The notes beneath the pieces were generated by a model. That model made no database searches. It was given only the letters and a program-made list of their open reading frames with translations, and was not told where the DNA came from. This document shows positions 61,622-64,000 of a stretch of DNA of 64,000 bases, piece after piece (position 1 is the stretch's first letter; every line of letters begins with the position of its first letter). The translations under genes were made by a program, and so were the position numbers. The DNA comes from Galbitalea sp036495225. Lineage in GTDB: Bacteria > Actinomycetota > Actinomycetes > Actinomycetales > Microbacteriaceae. The DNA lies in the NCBI GenBank assembly GCA_036495225.1, contig DASXNG010000054.1, positions 6,071-70,070 on the forward strand, read 5' to 3'.

Positions 61622-61714
61622 ATACAGAGCCTATGCGCCCGCTCTGCGCGGTGTCGGTGGTGCGGGCTGAGGTTGCGCTCGTCCCTCGGTAACTTGCGGC
61701 TAGCCTTACTACCG

Positions 61715-62083
61715 ATGACCTCCAGCTACCCGACCAAGTCTTTCCGCCGCACTGCGCTTGCACCCGGCATCCTGGGCGCCATCGTTCTGCTTGCCGGGCT
61801 GGCGCTGCTGTTCACGAGTTCGTACTACTGGATCGGATCCGCGACATCCATTCTCGCGGCCATCGTGGGCGTCTACGCGTGGCAGGCGAAGCAGTGGTGG
61901 TGGCTGCCGTTCCTCGCCGCGATCGTCGTGCTGTGGAATCCGATCTGGCCGGTGGACATCCACAACGACAAGGTCTGGCTGATCCTGCAGTACGTCGCAG
62001 CGATCCTGTTCGTAGTCTGCGGGGTCCTCATCAAGGTGCCGAACCCGGATGACAAGAACAAGCGCGCCGCGCGACCCAAATAG
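61715..62083 (+). CDS. Small membrane protein (DUF6804-like)
   Basis: Start at ATG 61715 (MTSSYPTKSFRRTALAPGIL), 122 residues. Four hydrophobic stretches are visible (LGAIVLLAGLALLFT, ATSILAAIVGVYAW, LPFLAAIVVLWNPIW and ILQYVAAILFVVCGVLI), with a basic tail NKRAARPK. NPIWPVDIHNDKVWLILQYV is typical of the DUF6804 family. The frame is open upstream opposite the M20 gene and is rejected there. Function unknown. Confidence 0.83.
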   Translation: MTSSYPTKSFRRTALAPGILGAIVLLAGLALLFTSSYYWIGSATSILAAIVGVYAWQAKQWWWLPFLAAIVVLWNPIWPVDIHNDKVWLILQYVAAILFVVCGVLIKVPNPDDKNKRAARPK

Positions 62084-62308
62084 CCACACGCTGGCGAATA
62101 GACAGGGCTGTCCAAAAACAGGCGTACAATGATGGCAACACCAACCCGATCCACCAGTCGCGCCGCGCCTGGGTCTGGATTTCGAGGTTGATGTGGTCCG
62201 CTGGGTGAATCCCAAGCTCGCCAGTGGCCATTCATACCCATCGTAATTTGCAGTTATTGGCATCACAGCATCGCTAGCACATGGGGTGTGCAGCGCAAGG
62301 AGACCCAC
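62084..62308 (+). promoter_or_regulatory. Intergenic region before the helicase gene
   Basis: This 225-bp region has no convincing gene. TACAAT (62125-62130) is a good -10 element for a transcript leading to the helicase, but no clear -35 was found. AAGGAG lies 7 bp before the TTG start at 62309. Confidence 0.4.
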
Positions 62309-64000
62309 TTGGCTTCTGGACCGGCTCAGTCTGGCCAACGTCAGCGATCGCGCAATTCGGGTTCGTCCAATGGCGGAGGAACCAGGAATGGCGCAGGAGC
62401 GCAACAACGTCGCCGCCCGCGTGGCGCAGACGACCAGGGAGTGATCCCTGTTCTCGCACGCGCCGCCCGCGAGGTGGAGGCCGCCGTGCAGAAGGGACCG
62501 CTGAAGCCCGCCAACCGCGCTCGCTTCCAGGTCGCGGCCCTCCTGCTTCGCGAGGAGCGCGCACGCGTCAAGACCGACGCGACCCTGACGGATGCCGAGA
62601 GAGCGAACGAGCAGAAGCGCCTTGACGGACTCGCCGGAATCCTCGCGAAGACCGCAGCTCGCGACACCAGCCTGATCGCACTGCTCGCGGATGACGCGCC
62701 AGTGACCGCCGCAGCGAAGGCGCTGCGGCGCGACCTCCTGATCGCGGCAGGCATGGAGCTCAGCCCAGACGAACTCATCATCACCACGGAGCCGAAGCCC
62801 GTCGACGTGCAGACCCAGAAGCAGGTCGTGCCGCAGTCGGTGCGCCAGCTGCAGATGGCGAACCCGTTCCTCGCCCCGGACTTCAGCGCTGCGCAGGCGA
62901 AACCCGTGCGCGTGAACCGTCTCGCCAACTGGGAGCTCATCGAGCCGTTGTTCCGCGCCTTCGAGTACGGCGCAGGCGGCGGAGCGGCGAGCATGGACCT
63001 GCCGGAGGCAGTCTCGCTCAAGACGCCTGGCAAGCTCGACCTCATGCGCCACCAGGCGCGGTTCATCGAAGAGGTCAAGACCGGTCACCGCACCTTCCTG
63101 CTGGCCGACGAGCCGGGACTCGGCAAGACGGCTCAGGCGTTGCTCGCGGCATCCGTCTCCAACTCCTACCCACTGCTCGTCGTCGTACCGAACGTCGTCA
63201 AGACGAACTGGGCGCGAGAAGTCGCGCTGTGGACTCCGCAGCGCACCGCGACCGTAGTGCACGGTGACGGCAAGGATGTCGACGCGTTCAGCGACGTGGT
63301 CATCGTCAACTACGAGGTACTCGACCGTCACGTCGGCTGGCTCAGCCGGTTCGGCTTCAAGGGCATGGTCGTGGATGAGGCGCACTTCATCAAGAACCTC
63401 GCCAGCCAGCGCTCGAAGCACGTTCTCTCGCTTAGCCGCAGCATCCGTGCCACGAGTCCCAAGGCGCTCTTCATCGCGCTGACCGGTACGCCACTGATCA
63501 ACCAGATCGACGACTTCCGCGCGATCTGGCAGTTCCTCGGCTGGATCGACGACAAGAAGCCGCTGCCCGTGCTCATGGACAAGCTTGAGGACACCGGCCT
63601 GACACCAGCCGACTTCGGATTCTTCTCCGAGGCACGCGCCGCCGTCATCGACATGGGCATCGTGCGTCGCAAGAAGGTGGATGTCGCGGCCGACATCCCG
63701 GCACGTCGAGTCGCAGACATCCCGGTCGAACTTGATGACGACCTCGGTCGCTCGATTCGCGAGGCCGAGGCGGCACTCACCGCTCGCCTCGTGGACCGCT
63801 ACCAGCGTCGTCTCTCGCTGCGCAAGTCTGAGGAGGAGTTCACCGACTACGACCGCGATCGCCTCATCCGCGCAGTCGCGCACGAAGAGCTCGAGGAGTC
63901 GAAGTCGGCGAAGACCGGCGAGAACGTCTTCACGATGGTTCGCAAGATCGGGCAGGCCAAGGCCGGTCTTGCCGCCGACTACACCGCGCAGCTCGCTCGC
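62309..64000 (+). CDS. SNF2-like DEAD/DEAH-box helicase, 3' end beyond window
   Basis: The frame runs from TTG 62309 to the window end (564 residues seen). AAGGAG lies 6-7 bp upstream. The first 45 residues are basic and low complexity (ASGPAQSGQRQRSRNSGSSN, GGGTRNGAGAQQRRPRG). The helicase core begins near residue 250: ADEPGLGKTAQALL (motif I), VVDEAHFIKN (motif II, DEAH) and ALTGTPLIN (motif III), the SNF2 pattern. It would translocate on DNA or remodel nucleic-acid complexes. Its C-terminal helicase lobe is not in view. Confidence 0.87.
   Translation, partial: MASGPAQSGQRQRSRNSGSSNGGGTRNGAGAQQRRRPRGADDQGVIPVLARAAREVEAAVQKGPLKPANRARFQVAALLLREERARVKTDATLTDAERANEQKRLDGLAGILAKTAARDTSLIALLADDAPVTAAAKALRRDLLIAAGMELSPDELIITTEPKPVDVQTQKQVVPQSVRQLQMANPFLAPDFSAAQAKPVRVNRLANWELIEPLFRAFEYGAGGGAASMDLPEAVSLKTPGKLDLMRHQARFIEEVKTGHRTFLLADEPGLGKTAQALLAASVSNSYPLLVVVPNVVKTNWAREVALWTPQRTATVVHGDGKDVDAFSDVVIVNYEVLDRHVGWLSRFGFKGMVVDEAHFIKNLASQRSKHVLSLSRSIRATSPKALFIALTGTPLINQIDDFRAIWQFLGWIDDKKPLPVLMDKLEDTGLTPADFGFFSEARAAVIDMGIVRRKKVDVAADIPARRVADIPVELDDDLGRSIREAEAALTARLVDRYQRRLSLRKSEEEFTDYDRDRLIRAVAHEELEESKSAKTGENVFTMVRKIGQAKAGLAADYTAQLAR

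Noticed and set aside
62113..62280. Possible transposase or other coding relic before the helicase gene
   Set aside because: Translations in all frames gave no family pattern. It is treated as a promoter/leader region.
61709..63883. 724-codon open frame on the minus strand
   Set aside because: It is antisense to the SNF2-like helicase, whose frame carries clear motifs GLGKT, DEAH and LTGTP. The minus-strand product is Arg/Asp/Glu/Val-rich with no family pattern, as expected for a shadow in high-GC DNA.

Overview
The window is high-GC DNA from an actinobacterium, most likely a member of the Microbacteriaceae. The evidence is the order of the branched-chain acyl-CoA genes, the tig-clpP1-clpP2-clpX region, the many GTG/TTG starts and ATGA/GTGA gene overlaps, the small DUF2510 and DUF6804-type proteins, and the short hairpin repeats with GTTGGTTGAGTAGCG ends. 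No genus can be named from sequence alone. No prophage, intact insertion sequence, CRISPR array or rRNA was seen. Names are given from recognised motifs and remembered families; no database search was run.

Region 1 (1-9235) is a catabolic block for leucine and related branched-chain acids. It holds the end of bkdA, then bkdB and bkdC (branched-chain 2-oxo acid dehydrogenase), a divergent TetR regulator, and a tightly coupled operon accD1-accA1-acyl-CoA dehydrogenase-MaoC-CitE. The gene content matches the mycobacterial bkaR/leucine-degradation locus. The E2 protein appears to lack the peripheral subunit-binding domain. Region 2 (9232-16663, mostly minus strand) holds an RHH-Doc toxin-antitoxin pair with a degenerate Fic motif, truncated haemoglobin O, an MscS-like channel, a two-gene ABC exporter and aminopeptidase N. 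Region 3 (16775-25052) is housekeeping and accessory: DinB-like protein, RpiB, Nei-type glycosylase, PaiB-like flavoprotein, TfoX-like protein, a two-component system, SDR, NUDIX, VOC and SGNH hydrolase.

Region 4 (25105-28393, minus strand) is an apparent operon: RHH regulator, DUF4097 protein, and DrrA/DrrB-like ABC exporter. Its promoter spacer is exactly filled by a 19-bp palindrome. Region 5 (28775-36242) carries tRNA-Gly(TCC), tRNA-Pro(TGG), trigger factor, a TPR protein, clpP1, clpP2, a small P-loop kinase, a CopC-like copper protein and clpX, then a second RHH-Doc module whose Fic motif is intact. Region 6 (36382-44281) is an alpha-glucoside utilisation locus: ROK repressor, two ABC permeases, a lipoprotein binding protein, a GH15-like glucohydrolase and a GH31 alpha-glucosidase. 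The ABC ATPase is not encoded here.

Region 7 (44291-57561) holds an ECF sigma factor, a membrane partner and two giant secreted repeat proteins (about 1,899 and 1,587 residues) that flank a luciferase-like oxidoreductase. Region 8 (57660-64000) has an M3 oligopeptidase, a frameshifted HNH-endonuclease relic held between the two arms of a dispersed repeat, an M20 peptidase, a small membrane protein and the start of a SNF2-like helicase that runs off the window.

The best candidates for unusual biology are the repeat families that sit mainly between convergent genes and supply stop codons (one copy holding an HNH relic), the paired RHH-Doc modules, the RHH-DUF4097-ABC operon with a predicted leaderless promoter, and the giant repeat proteins beside an ECF sigma factor.
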